DNA of 64,000 nucleotides from Combretum micranthum (lineage: Eukaryota > Streptophyta > Magnoliopsida > Myrtales > Combretaceae): the NCBI GenBank assembly GCA_024138025.1, contig JAMXBD010001203.1, forward strand, positions 372,001 to 436,000, written 5' to 3'. The notes under the pieces were generated by a model. The model made no database searches. It worked only from the letters and a program-made list of their open reading frames with translations, and had not been told where the DNA came from. A program made the translations under genes and the position numbers. Shown one piece after another: positions 35,025-46,563 of this stretch (within the stretch, counting starts at the first letter, position 1; every line of letters starts with the position of its first letter).

Positions 35025-35546
35025 AGTATTGATGACGTTGTAGTTTTTTAAAATTTTCTACTCAAAGCATCATTTCCGGAACGTACATATATTTGTTGAT
35101 TGGTTTGTTGAAATATTACTTTGATTTGTTAAATCAAAGCTTTTTCATTTTAACCAAAAGCATGATACACCGAGTTTTTACTCTCAGACTTGAAATCCGA
35201 ATACCATGTGCATGTTTTGATGGTTTTGTTGTCATTTAAAATTGTTTGTGTTATAAAATATCAAGGTGCAATCAAGTCGAATGAAACTAATACAATACTA
35301 AATTTGAATTATCCGAAATCTCTTACCTATATGATTAAAATCTACCACATGCTATTAAAAGAAAAAGCCACTGAAGTTATTTTCTCCAACAAAGGCCATT
35401 TGCTGTCGAATTTCACTTACTTAACAAGTAAAGAGCACGGATAAGCTATATTAGTTAAAAAAAAAAAAAAAAAAATTCATACATCATGTACCTTTTCATA
35501 TCACTCTTTGTTTCGCATTGATGCTTTTTCTTTATGTTAATGAGAT
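35025..35546. other. 3' flank of the ERF gene
   Basis: The 3' untranslated region must lie here, but no single clear polyadenylation signal stands out. An 84-codon frame (35190-35444) has no recognisable content. A run of about 19 A occurs at 35458-35476. Confidence 0.4.
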
Positions 35547-35755
35547 CTGTTTGGTTCATCTAATATTTTATTTTTATTGTTTTTAAGTAGGTCATATATC
35601 AAGATACATATATAAATAAAAAAATATTATTACTCATATATAGATTAAATAAATTAAATATAAATAAAATATAGATCAAATATAAAATGTATATAAGATA
35701 CAAATAAAATACATATATAAATACAATAAAAATGAAAACCAAACAATCCAAACAG
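35547..35755. repeat. MITE-like AT-rich element with CTGTTTGG ends
   Basis: 209 bp starting CTGTTTGGTTCATCT and ending with the reverse complement of CTGTTTGGATTGTTTGG, with further inverted similarity (ATTTTTATTG). The interior is made of 'atacaaataaaat' and 'atcaaat' words. Similar interiors occur at 13220-13350, 14770-14900, 15080-15220, 25205-25300, 25940-26070 and 26195-26310. No clear target duplication was found. Confidence 0.5.
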
Positions 35756-36177
35756 CAAGATGCTTTTGGCCACTTAGATAGAAATGCCTACGGCATATAT
35801 ATACGCGCGCGCACACTTAGTGTAACTAAGTTAAAAAATTATGTACTGTGTTAAAAAGATAATGGTCCTATAGAAACAGGTGTAGGCTTTAATAAAAATC
35901 AAAATTGGTATTTAAATTTTACATTAAAATTTTAATTTAATATTTAAATTTTAAAATAGTTAATTTAATACTCAATTAAAAAAAAAACATATAAACTTAA
36001 AATGAGGAAAAACATGTGGATAGTTGTAAAACCAGATAATTACAAGAGAACCAAAGAAGATTTTGCATTTAAATGAGCCTCACAACCCTCTATTTTGTGT
36101 AATGAGTCTTTCTCGGCCCAAAAGGTGAAGATGTCTAGTTTCTATCGATAGTGCCATCGTCAGGGCTTCCAAAACAC

Positions 36178-36180
<3 letters not shown>

Positions 36181-36211
<31 letters not shown>
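36181..36211. repeat. Poly-T tract
   Basis: 31 consecutive T. Neither flank shows the A and B boxes of a SINE or an exon-like sequence. Confidence 0.9.
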
Positions 36212-36663
36212 CTTGCGGCCAGGGATTCTAAATCTTGAAGTTGTTTATTCCTCATGAATATTATGTTTAGTCTCTAGCGGCTGAAAAAAAAATAAAAATA
36301 AAAAGCATTCCTTACTGTCTCAGCCTTCCCTCCAACAACGGTTCAGCCTCATACTTAGAGAGCTAAGTAATACCACTTATTTTCTTGACATGTAGTGATA
36401 TATTATTGCGAGCAGCGACCATTGGCCATTTAAAGAATAAGCATTCAACCAGTGTTTGGATTATTTATTAATAACATTTGTAATGCAATCCATTTATATG
36501 TTCAACTGCCATTTCTAACTCTCAGGTCCTAATTGTTCGATTTTTATGACAGAGATTGGCCCGACATAGGTTGAAACTGGATGGAATGACTCAATAAATT
36601 GAGATAGGATATGATTGCATTCACTATCTACTCAAGTTCTCATTTGCATTAAGTTTTTTTATT

Positions 36664-36923
36664 GGGTAATTTTACATTTAGAGCCTAAACTTTGTGAATT
36701 TGTACAATTACCTATCTATCGTTTAGAAATATCAATATATTGTCGATAAACTCTTCGAATTCATTCATAATACCTAGATGAGATAATTGATTACAAAATA
36801 TATGAAGTTCGAGTACTTAATTACAAAAATGGATAAACTTTAAATAGTGAATTAACACTTTTAAACTTTATATGGTAACTTACACAAATTAATAAAATTC
36901 AGGTATCAAATGTGATATCACCC
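36664..36923. mobile_element. MITE with inverted ends, possibly Mutator-like
   Basis: 260 bp. The left end GGGTAATTTTACATTTAGAG pairs with the reverse complement of the right end, GGGTGATATCACATTTGATA. Similarity of the ends continues for about 50 bp (CCTAAACTTTGTGAATTTGT versus CCTGAATTTTATTAATTTGT). Flanks TTTTTTATT and TCTTTAATT match at seven of nine places, a possible old 9-bp duplication. Noncoding. Confidence 0.6.
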
Positions 36924-37129
36924 TCTTTAATTTTACACGAATGCCTCTAAGATGTAACCTGCATAAATTCATTGTCTAGATATCTTTCTCATATGTTACA
37001 ATTTATAAATTCACTATCTATATAAATTCTTGCTTGCGTCGATCTCAAAAATCATGACTTTCCTCCAATGCTTAAGTCATTGTAAAATTTAAATCATGAA
37101 AATGCAATATAGAATGTTGCATGAGCTAA

Positions 37130-37440
37130 TTTTCATCTGTAAAGATAGCTCCTGAGAACACAGAAAAATCAATTAGGGGGATGCCAAGGGTTACCTAGCG
37201 CAGCCACTCCGATGCTTAAGTCAGCTCATAGGTGAAAATAATATGTTTGTACCCGTGAAGATTTCTCTTTATATTCTTTAGTCGGAATGCTAGTCAGAAC
37301 TAACTTGACTCGGATGCCAATCAAAACTATAGTAATGATCTCCTTCATATTAATGAATTTACTTGCAACTTGATTACAACCACAATTTTCTTGTGTAGTT
37401 GTTTTCATTTTTTTTTTTAAGCGATTTGAGATCTTTGAGG
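37130..37440 (-). repeat. 3' LTR remnant of the Tat element (R/U5 side)
   Basis: On the minus strand a box GAATATAAAG (near 37270-37280) is followed by GAGCTGACTTAAGCATCGGAGTGG (about 37196-37222) and then 'tttttctgtgttctcagg'. This is the same layout as the LTR at 31634-32099. The U3 start was not located, so the left and right limits are approximate. Confidence 0.6.
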
Positions 37441-37790
37441 AGAGTTACATTTAAGAGAGATTTGAGCTTACGAGGGGAGTTACCTTGAAAATGGAGTTAC
37501 TTGAGCTCATGAGAGCAGTTACCCTTGTGGGAGGGTTACCTTAGCTCATGAGGGGAGTTACCCTTGAGGGGAGTTACCAGAGTTTATGAGAGAAGTTACT
37601 CATGAGAGAGAGTTACTTGGGCCCACGAAGGGAGTTACTCGAGCTGACGAGAAGAGTCACCCATGAGGAGGAGTTACTCAAGCTCACAAGGGGAGATACC
37701 TGAGTTCACGAGGGGAGTTACCCTTGAAAGGGAGTTGCCCGAGCTCACAAAGGGAGTTACCCTAGAGAGGGAGTTACATGAGCTCATTCA
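37430..37790. repeat. Minisatellite, about nine units of 39-40 bp
   Basis: Imperfect tandem units of the type GAGCTCACGAGGGGAGTTAC followed by CCTTGAGAGGGAGTTACCT. Two units are only about 20 bp, showing that the 40-bp unit is itself a doubled half-unit. It lies between the integrase end and the LTR of the Tat element. Two related units occur in reverse at 31404-31470. The open frame on the plus strand is a by-product of the repeat. Confidence 0.9.
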
Positions 37791-37959
37791 GCATGAAAGG
37801 ACAGAGTTCTTTGAACTCCCAAGGTCCTCACCAATTATCTTTTTTTTGTTGTTATGTACATAAGAGGAAGATCATTGAGATGCATTCTTAATGTAGAATC
37901 CTTATTTCATTCATGATTGTTTTCTTCTTACGTTTACGTTTTACACATAAGCAAGTCGT

Positions 37960-38204
37960 AGTTATTCAAAGAACTTTCTCAAGTTGTTTGTGTTCCAATA
38001 TCTGGGAATGAGATCACCATTTAGTGTTTTGAGTTTCTACACTTAATTTCCCAGAACTTCTTTCACCATAACAGCATCTTCCCAGTTTGAGGCGAGTTTT
38101 CCTCGAGCTCCCTCTGATGCCATTTTCTCTAACTTTTTGTAAACAATGTCACTTGGGAGAAGACCTTATTCTTGACTTTTTTGTCATAGTATCGCATTGC
38201 CCTT
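37960..38204 (-). pseudogene. C-terminal end of the Tat integrase
   Basis: The minus strand reads RYYDKKVKNKVFSQV at the right edge, then ASEGARGKLASNWED, VKEVLGN, KLKTLNGDLIPRYWNTNNL. This is the conserved end of Tat integrases, just before the polyprotein stop. The piece upstream of it, ending in KKVTTYA, is at 43354-43544. Everything between is an inserted LTR. Confidence 0.85.
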
Positions 38205-41200
38205 TGTTAGTATGCTAATAAGTTAATTTTATTATATTCTTTTCATAGAAATTCAAGCTTATTCTAATATGTTTTTAGTTAAATTCCTATGAATTTAGTT
38301 CTTTTAATGTTAAATTGTTGTTTTTCAGCTCCTAAAATCAAAAGAAGAAGAATCAAAGTATATTTCAATAGATTTGGAGCAAAACAGCAGCAAAAATAAA
38401 GAACAGATTTGTCGCGTCCTGGATAAATACTGATGAAGGTCAAAATATAAGGCAAAACAAGCATAAATTAGTTTGTTGCACCTCAAATTTAGCCCTTGAC
38501 ATGACCCTTGATAATTGTTCTAAGGATATCGAGCCTAAACTTGAAGCAAACTTCTGTAATTCCTCAATGTCACGCATTAAATATGATCTGCGATAGTTGC
38601 TGAAGTGAAGTACATACCTATGGCTTACTTATGTCGCGCCTCAAACCATCAAAGCAATCGGGCCCTCAACAGCACTCAATTTAGCCATCAATGGAAGAAT
38701 GGATAGAAATGATAGCATTTCATTAGCTCAAGTCGAGCTCTATCTTCAATGCAACACTCGAGCACTCAATTTACCCCTCGATGAGTGATTCTTTTAGCGA
38801 ATGATACAAATGTGTGCGTGGATAAAGAATTTGCTTTCCCTTATAAAGAATCTACCATGTTTGCAATAAATCATCATTTTTTTATGCCCTTTTCCTATAA
38901 ATAAGCATGCATAGCATTGTAATAAAAGATTGTATAGTGTATTGAATTAACATAGCATAGTAAGAGAATTTCTAGAATGAAAGAATCTTGTTTCTTCTTG
39001 CTTTAGAGAGTCTCAAGGTTTTCTAGGTAAACTCATTTTAATCCATTGTTCGTAATTTCTGTAAGACTTTGTGTTAAATTGTAATTGTCACGCCCCATAG
39101 GGTATTCTAAACGCAACAGCCCACCACATACTAAATAAGACTCTCGAATTCCCTATCCGAGCCCTTCGGGAGTCTTAAATAGATGTAAAGCATTCCTTTA
39201 CGGCAATAGAATACTCAACCAATGGAGTTAAATAGTTTAATGTGGCATTCATTAGCCATAGATAATAAACCAAAATGCATAATTATACTTTACAAAATCT
39301 AAGAGGCATTCCCCCGCAAAATAATATCAAGTCCATTACAGTCATCCAGAGTCCTTTAGTTTCCAACGAAAGTCTATAAAAAAAGAATGACGTAAACTTC
39401 TATGGGAAACTCCTATCTCCGGTACCTGTGCTGTGGCTTACCTCGGTCTAAGCCAGATAAACTTGTGCTACAATAAGTAAAAACTATAGGGGCGTAAGCT
39501 AACTAGCTTAGTGAGTAAGAACTTCCATATCACAATTAAGTACAATTCATTCAAACAAGTGATTATTCAAGCAAGTGTATGTATCAAACAAATGAGTTCA
39601 GCAAACATATGACCAACCAAAAATCATATGTGGATGGACTTGCGCCCTCCATCCCGGGTTAGCAGATTAACGAATCCTGCGGTATGACGCCGTTTAAGCT
39701 CACGGTCAACTAAACAATAATTCGTTTTATGGATCACGATTAACCAACATATTCGTTTTATGGGTCACGAAAAACCAACCAATGCCAATGCTTCATCCCC
39801 ATCGTGATATGAATGAATCCAATTAATTGAATTCGAATTATACATTAGTTCAATTCTTTTAGGTGACCAACAAGTAATCGTAGACATTCAATATAAGATA
39901 CTAGCTAATCAGTCAATAGCTTAACACCCGGTTTCGATATTTCTTAAGTTCCATTTCACATTTCAACAGCAGACAAATATATATAATTCATATACCCCAT
40001 CTGCATTCATTTTTATCTTTGCCTATACCATAGTGCCACTACATTCAATCACAATCATTAATTGAGAGTGGAAGTAAAACTCACTCAGCCATTGGACGCC
40101 GGTCTTTTTAGTAGTAATAATCGGGAGGTAGGGTGTCGTCTTACTCGGATCACCTACCAAATAAGAATAATCCTAATGAGATACTCATCATGTAACTAAT
40201 TCAAACTATGCATCTAGACTAGATGAATTCGGAATTCTCGCTATTTGCGGAAGCTCCGACTTAAAACGGCCATAACTTGGTCATTTTAACTCGGAATTTC
40301 GCAAATTTTATATCGATCTCTATCTACTTCGAAAGATCTATCTATTTCTAATATTAAATTCAAGTTTTGAAAACACTAAGGTCACGGAACAGTAGGATCA
40401 GATCTGTTTCGTAAACTCTCCAATTCCAAAAATTTGCTTTGCTTTTGATGAGGAATGTTCCTAGTTGATGATTCATGTATAAATGGTATATGAATGGATT
40501 CCTAACATGAATATCATGTAATGAACTCTATATATGTATGATTTTGATGATCTTTGATTATGGAATCTTATGAATTCCTGATCATTAGGAAATTCCTTAA
40601 TGATTCCTCATAACAAGTCATTATTATCAATCTTACATCCCCTAATGTTTTTATGATTTTATCCTTAGAATTTATTTATCACCTAATTAAAAATGAGTTC
40701 CCAACACCCATATTAGTCATGACCCTCATTTATGCATAAAAATCCACATTTTTCATTGAGTAAATATGTGTTTGAATGGGCTACTTAGAAAAATCCGAAT
40801 TTTGAGATTTTCATTTTCTTGCAATTTCCTTATGAGAAAACTTGTTTAATGCATAAAAAATTGAGGCTCCAATATATCTATTATCTAAAGACTTCATTTA
40901 GCTCATAAAACATGCCATCTAAGCTTAGATACTAAGTGTTTATATGGGCATTACCCAAAATTACGAATTTGACTACACATCCATATATCAATATTTTTCA
41001 TTCTAACTTTACTTCTTGTTTTTACATTTTTATCATGCCTAAACTCACCTAAGCTTATGAATATCATTCCTTCAATATACCTATTACACATACCCTTCAT
41101 TTTTCATGTGAAATATGAGTTTAAATATGATTTTGGTGGTTTTTGAAGTAGGGTTCCAAATCCATCCGAATTTCCATCAAACCATTACTAACAAAATCTT

Positions 41201-43353
41201 TTATTTTTCAATGTTCTTGCCTCCTATATACGAAGATTTACTATCTAACCTCTCTATACACATACAAGACTACATTTTTATGATCATCAATGCATGGAAA
41301 TCAAAATAACTCTATGATCATACATGTAAATGAAAATGTGGATGTCTAACCATTAGATCTACTAACTATAATGCATGAATCATAAACTTCATGGCATGAA
41401 CATCAATATATATGGAAGATCTCTACTTTACATGCATGAACAAGAAGATATCTTAACATAAACTCATCTAAACACTAGATCCATGTCTTGTGATGGCTTG
41501 ATATTCTTGTTCATGTGTTTTCATGTCCCTAGCATTGGGATTAAATGAGAAAACACACAAGATATAGATTTGCCATTACAAGATTTAGGAAGAATCAAAG
41601 CTTAACCAACATACCAATGAAGATCAAAGGAAGAAATGAAGGAGTCTTGAGTTGGAATTGTGAGAGGAAGGGGGAGGGGAGGCTCACGGCATGCAAGGGG
41701 AAAAAGGGAGAGTTTTTCTCCTTTGTAAAGGTTTGAAACAAGTAAAATGAAGAGAGAGAGAAAAATATGTTTATATATGAAATGAATTAGGGTTTTAGTT
41801 AATAAAATGAGTAAAAATAATTTGAATTGAGGGAAAAACAAGGGGGAGGGGGGGCGCCGGCCACTTCTTATGTGTGTGTGTGTGTTTTGAAATTTTGATA
41901 TTTTGTAATGTAGTTAATTAAAATGTAATAAATGTGATAATTGATTAAGAGACAAAATTCATTGGAAAAGAAAATTTAAATGAGTAGTTATAAGGATGTA
42001 AGAATAGGGTATGGGTAGTGTGTAGTGTAGGTTGTACTTGTGAATAGTAGACAAGACATCCACTTTACCGGTTGTAACGAAAACACCGGAAAAGCTATAA
42101 CTGTAATTTTTATAGCTTAGAAAATTATAAATTTGATATTTTTGGAATCCTTATAAAATTACGGTTCTAATGAATATTCCGAAACATTTTTCTGAGTTCG
42201 TGGTCCGGGCACGCTTTTCCGTAATTGAGCTCGGGAAGGCCCGGAATTGAAAAATTCCCGAATTTAAAACTTTCAAAGGTCTAAAATATATTTTAGAACA
42301 ATAATTCAACTTCATTTACTTTTTAAAACCTCTTTTATTATGAAACCGAAGGAAAGCCGGATTTAGGGTTCCTAGGCTCCTCTCACTAGACTCAAACTGG
42401 ACCGGATTAGGGTTTTGCTTCCAACTTCCGGGGTTTTTTAACTACTGAGAATACCGGGGTTTACAGTAATATCTTTCGATCAATTTCATATTATTTCATC
42501 AGATAATGTTCATAATTTCTAAATCCATGGAGAAATAATCTCCTATAGCTTAGGGTTTGTGAATCTAAATTTTGATTCATGTGATTTCAAATGCGCTTTG
42601 AATTCAATATTGACTGGATGTTTGTAATTAGTAGCTTGATTTTAATTTCATGGGTCTAATTGTGTAATGCACAAATTAGATTTATGTTTGATTTCAACTG
42701 AATAGGTTGAGAGATCATTCTTTTGAATTGATCTATGGCTACTAATGGAGTTGATCCATATCTCGAGGAAGGATAGGTTAAGAATTTTTGTCACTTGTTT
42801 TGAAATTTATTAAGTTGGGTTTAAAAATAAAGGATTCTTAAACTTTATGTGGATTGAGGCCGATAATAGCTTAAGAAGAGATTCCAATAGTTTGGTTTAG
42901 ATCTAGAGCTACTGGCCTTAAAAGAGGTTTTAGTTTACCTTAGTGAATCCGACGGTGCAAATACCTTAGCAAACAACTCTCTCTCTTATTTTGGTTTTCA
43001 AGAAATCACATGATAAGGAGTTGGTGAAGCAAATCTTAGGCTGTTGTCTTGCATAGTTGTAAACCAATCCCTAATTTTGTTCAAAAAACATTTGTGAATA
43101 CTATTAACATTAACATAACTTCTGTTTTCATTATGATTTGTTAAATTTTTCTTAGCTAAGATAATAGAGGAAATGTGAGTATGATAGATGTCACTATTCC
43201 CTTGGGATTTGACCTAATTCTTTCCATACTATTTCGGTAGGTACACTTGCCATTATTGTTGGTAATTGCTAATCAAATTTGGATAGAGCCAATTAGTTTT
43301 ATAAATTTTGAAAAGCTTCCACTTCAAGTTATGTTTTTAAAGTTAAACCTACA
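38205..43353 (+). mobile_element. Gypsy-type LTR inserted in the Tat integrase, itself interrupted
   Basis: The LTR runs 38205-39085 and 42471-43353 (about 1.76 kb). It starts TGTTAGTATGCTAATAAG and ends AGTTAAACCTACA. A promoter-like CCTATAAATAAGC lies at 38895-38907. The part 'cccttgggatttgacc...ggtacacttgcca' near 43200-43250 is a widespread plant LTR sequence. The edges were set by where the integrase frame stops and resumes. The flanks CCCTT (38200-38204) and ACCTA (43354-43358) match only partly, so the exact ends are less sure than for the other insertions. A 3.4-kb solo LTR sits inside. Confidence 0.7.
39086..42465 (-). mobile_element. Very long solo LTR (3.38 kb)
   Basis: Plus-strand ends TGTCACGCCCCATAGG and CCGGGGTTTACA. 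Perfect target duplication GTAAT (39081-39085 and 42466-42470). It matches 16515-22394 in the same orientation and 59831-63749 in the opposite one. The minus strand carries the promoter (TATATAAAC near 41769-41777) and a pyrimidine-rich leader, so the LTR is transcribed leftward. There is a CCGGCGCC-containing G/C patch at 41849-41863. No protein coding was found; open frames such as 41545-41736 are not supported. Confidence 0.92.
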
Positions 43354-44330
43354 ACCTAAGCATAGGTTGTCACCTTTTTGCTCACCACATCTCGAGTTTC
43401 TTTTATGTTGTCAAGCTCTAATCGAAGTTTGACCTCATTAATCAGTTTCTCATAGGATTGGTTCCAGACGTTCAGTAGTTCAAGCTGTATAGGTAGGACA
43501 ACTTCCGTTCCGAAGGCTAGACGAAAGGGGGTTTCGTATATCAAGGTTCATCGAGTGGTACGGTATCCCTATAGTATGTTGGGCAATTCATCAGCCCACT
43601 TGCTGCTCTGACTGTCTACCTTATCCTTTAAGCTTTGCATGATGGTCTTGTTGATTGCTTTCGACCAGATTGTTAGCTTTGGGGTGTGCCACTAAGGTGT
43701 AGTGCATAGTGATATGGTATTAAGTGCAGAAGTCTTTGATTCTTTTAGCACAAAAGTCTTTGATTCTTCTGGCGCTAAAGTGCCTTCCGTTGTCCATCAC
43801 TATGGAGTATGGGACTTCGAACCTAACCATAATGTTCGTGTAAATGAAGTGTTGGACATCTTTGTCTATGACCTTTGCCACTGCCTCAACCTCTAATCAT
43901 TTTATGAAATAATCACATATGACCATTATAAACTTCCTTTAGCCTGTCGAGGGAGGAAATGGGCCTAAGATGTCTAATCCCCACATAGTGAACGGCCACG
44001 GGCTGGTAAAGTAAAGCGAGTCGATGCTTGGGGCGTAGTTGATAGGGGCGATCTTCTAGCAATGTTCATATCGCCGAACGAACTCCTTCTCTTCGACCTT
44101 TATTGTCTGCCATAAGTAGCCAGCTTACAAGACCTGAGTATGCAATGATTAAGCTTTAATGTAGTTGTTGCACTTCCTCGCGTGGAGGTCTTTTAGGATG
44201 CCTTGTCCTTCTTCTAGGTGCAACCAATGGAAAAGGGTGAAACCGAGCCCCTTTTGTATAGGACTCCATTGTTCAGGGTGTAATTGGCTACCCTGTACAT
44301 TAATTTTTTCGCTTTCATTTTGTTTGAGGG
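43354..44330 (-). pseudogene. Integrase of the Tat element (core)
   Basis: On the minus strand, in several frames: the linker and zinc region (LYKRGSVSPF near 44240), the first catalytic Asp in WGLDILGPF (about 43975-43990), the second in VMDNGRHF (about 43780-43800), and the Glu in NNLVESN (about 43650-43670). The conserved TPFRLAFGTEVVLP block lies at 43500-43530. Stops and frameshifts break the chain. A 24-bp tandem duplication at 43732-43779 doubles eight codons (KDFC repeated) just after the second Asp. Confidence 0.85.
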
Positions 44331-44489
44331 TAAGGTACCATCTTTGAGGTACTCCTCCATGGGGGTCATCTCGCTCGGCGATGAGGTTGCCTGTTGTAGG
44401 TCTAGCACATCATGAACCATTGTAGCAGTGGATTTCTCGAACGGGAACTCGACGAATATTTTTTCTTCGATCTTTCCTAGGTCAGGGAC

Positions 44490-45036
44490 TATCATAGAGG
44501 CGAGCTTGGAAAGCTTGTTGGCTTTTGAGTTATTGGCTCTCGATATTTTGACAATATCTGAAGAGAGTAATTTCTTAGTGAGGGATTGGATTGCTTCTAG
44601 ATATCCGCCCATTTCTTCGTTCTTTGCCTCATATAGGCTTTTAACTAGTTGTACTATAAGTTGGAGTCTAAAAAAATCTTGAGGTCCTTGGTTTCTACTT
44701 CAACACTCATGATGAGCTTGAGTCCAGCCAATAGAGCCTTATATTCCGCTTCATTATTGCTTGCGGGAAAATCGAATTTCAAGGCATGGCAAATCTTGAT
44801 TCCATAGGGGCCTTTTAGGACTAGGCCAGCTCCACTCCCCCTATGTGTGGATGATCCATCCACATGGATGGTCCAGGTAGTCTTTTGCTCATCATCGGGC
44901 TTGGATGTCCCAGTATATCGGCCACAAAGTCTACTAAAACTTATGCCTTTATGGCATTCCGAGATCAGTATTGCATCCATAGGCATTGAGCTTGTTCATC
45001 ATCTTTCCTAAGACATTTAGCTTTTGTAAGACTGTC
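44490..45036 (-). pseudogene. Second (plant-type) RNase H and end of the first RNase H, Tat element
   Basis: 44654-44986 encodes IHVDGSSTHRGSGAGLVL and SNNEAEYKALLAGLKL, the first catalytic blocks of the extra RNase H typical of Tat elements. It continues at 44490-44612 (RANNSKANKLSKLAS). To its right up to 45036 lies the broken end of the ordinary RNase H (NAIKA, VLVDFVAD). The next part of that domain is found at 53651, beyond the copia element. Confidence 0.85.
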
Positions 45037-46495
45037 CGTTGGGTTTCCATAGGTTTTTGAAATTATAAAGATCAAATCTTTCATAGCAAAATTAAAAAGA
45101 AAACCCTAACTTAGTATCCATATGTATTGATTAGATTAAAACAAAACAAATGGTTCGATTTCATACCTCTAAAAGCTTGAAACTTGAAATCAATTTGCAG
45201 ATCGGATTTGTAGGTACCGCAAAAATCACAATACTTTCTACGGTATCCACACGAACGAGCACTCTTTAAAAGGATCCTTCACGTTCTAGCGTGATCTAGA
45301 ACATTTCTAGATGATATTGAGATTTTCATACACGACTCTTCGTGCTTCACTTTTTAGGGTTTGTAGATTTTCTTTGCCGGTCTAATGTCGATAGATAAGT
45401 CGTTAACCCCAAAGAGATCTCTTTATGTGCCTTTTATACTAATGTCATTCTCACATGAGTAATGACATTAGTGCCCCTTAATCTAATTAGGGATAATATT
45501 TCTTAAATATAATTCTTGCATATAACAATGTAATAATTTATTATTATTCCTATAAGACATTAAATTTAGTCCATGATCCTTTAATTTATTATTATTCTTA
45601 ATAATAATAAATTATTATTCCCACAAGACATTAAATTTAGGCAATGATCCTTTTGACTCGTTCTTTTGTGTATGACCCTATAGGTTCACTTAATGTTGGC
45701 AGTTGACCTAATATAAGTCAACAAAACATAAGCGGCCTCTAGTAAGACATTATGTTTACCCAAATTAAGTGAAGATTGGTGATCCTATTTTTATCTAATC
45801 CATAACTTATGTCATTATCCTTTTGTCACATGATATCTAGATTGAACATAAGGCATGGATAGTGTCATCCTTATATCGTTCAATCTTATCATTTCTCGAT
45901 TTCTAAGTAAACTGATAAAAACAAATGAAATTGATCACACTATCAATTCATTTGAGCACGGCCATGCATTTCTCAATCTCACTCATCGAGGGGCCCAGAG
46001 ATATCTTTCTCACAACAAAAGGGACAAATCCCATCTTAATCACTCAACTTCCTCTGCATGATTTACATTATGCCCAATCTCAACCTTTATAATTATCCGG
46101 TTAAAGACAATGTTTGATTGAGTTGAAACATGATATTCCTCATGTTGGAATCCATGGTGATTTCAGGTCCGAGAATACGATGACATTTTATTTTGAGAAT
46201 CACTTATGACATTATTCCATGTAGTGATCTCAAAGCGGGTTAGTCCAGTACATAGTTCTCCAACATGTACCTATGAGTTTAATTTGTATCTCCACATAAA
46301 TAAACATCCCATGATTATCAGTCAAACCTCATACTATTTAATTCATTATTGTTCCCACAATAATGAGCATCCAGGGACATTTAGAATAACTAAATTATTC
46401 ATGGATCCTATTATAAAGTAAACATGTAAACTATATAATAGAAATGTTTTTATATGACAATATCGAGTAATTGGCCTAGGGCACAATCACTAACA
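45037..46495 (-). repeat. 3' LTR of the copia element
   Basis: 1,459 bp. The minus-strand start TGTTAGTGATTGTGCC is next to the purine tract, and the end is ...GGAAACCCAACG. It contains doubled 'aattattattc...agacattaaattta' blocks at 45535-45640, more fully repeated in the 5' LTR. Confidence 0.93.
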
Positions 46496-46512
46496 ATCTC
46501 CCACTTGCACTA
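46496..46512 (-). other. Purine tract of the copia element
   Basis: The minus strand reads GCAAGTGGGAGAT directly before TGTTAG of the 3' LTR, the classic copia plus-strand primer. Confidence 0.88.
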
Positions 46513-46563
46513 GGCCAAATCATATGGGTATCTAATACCCATTAACCTAGTATGATGATCATA

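Noticed and set aside
36181..36400. Poly-T tract considered as the tail of a minus-strand SINE or processed gene
   Set aside because: The sequence on the would-be 5' side has no A/B boxes and no exon-like content, and no flanking duplication was seen.
37663..37863. Open frame with repeated RGVTLERELPEL-type residues, looking like a repeat protein
   Set aside because: It is the translation of the noncoding minisatellite; unit lengths of 20 and about 40 bp do not keep the frame along the array.
41545..41841. Open frames on both strands around the G/C patch
   Set aside because: They lie within a solo LTR over its promoter and leader; other family members do not keep these frames.
38205..43353. 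Considered as the 3' LTR of the Tat element itself
   Set aside because: It has the opposite orientation, Tat integrase sequence continues on its left side (37960-38204), and the Tat-type LTR lies further left at 37130-37440.
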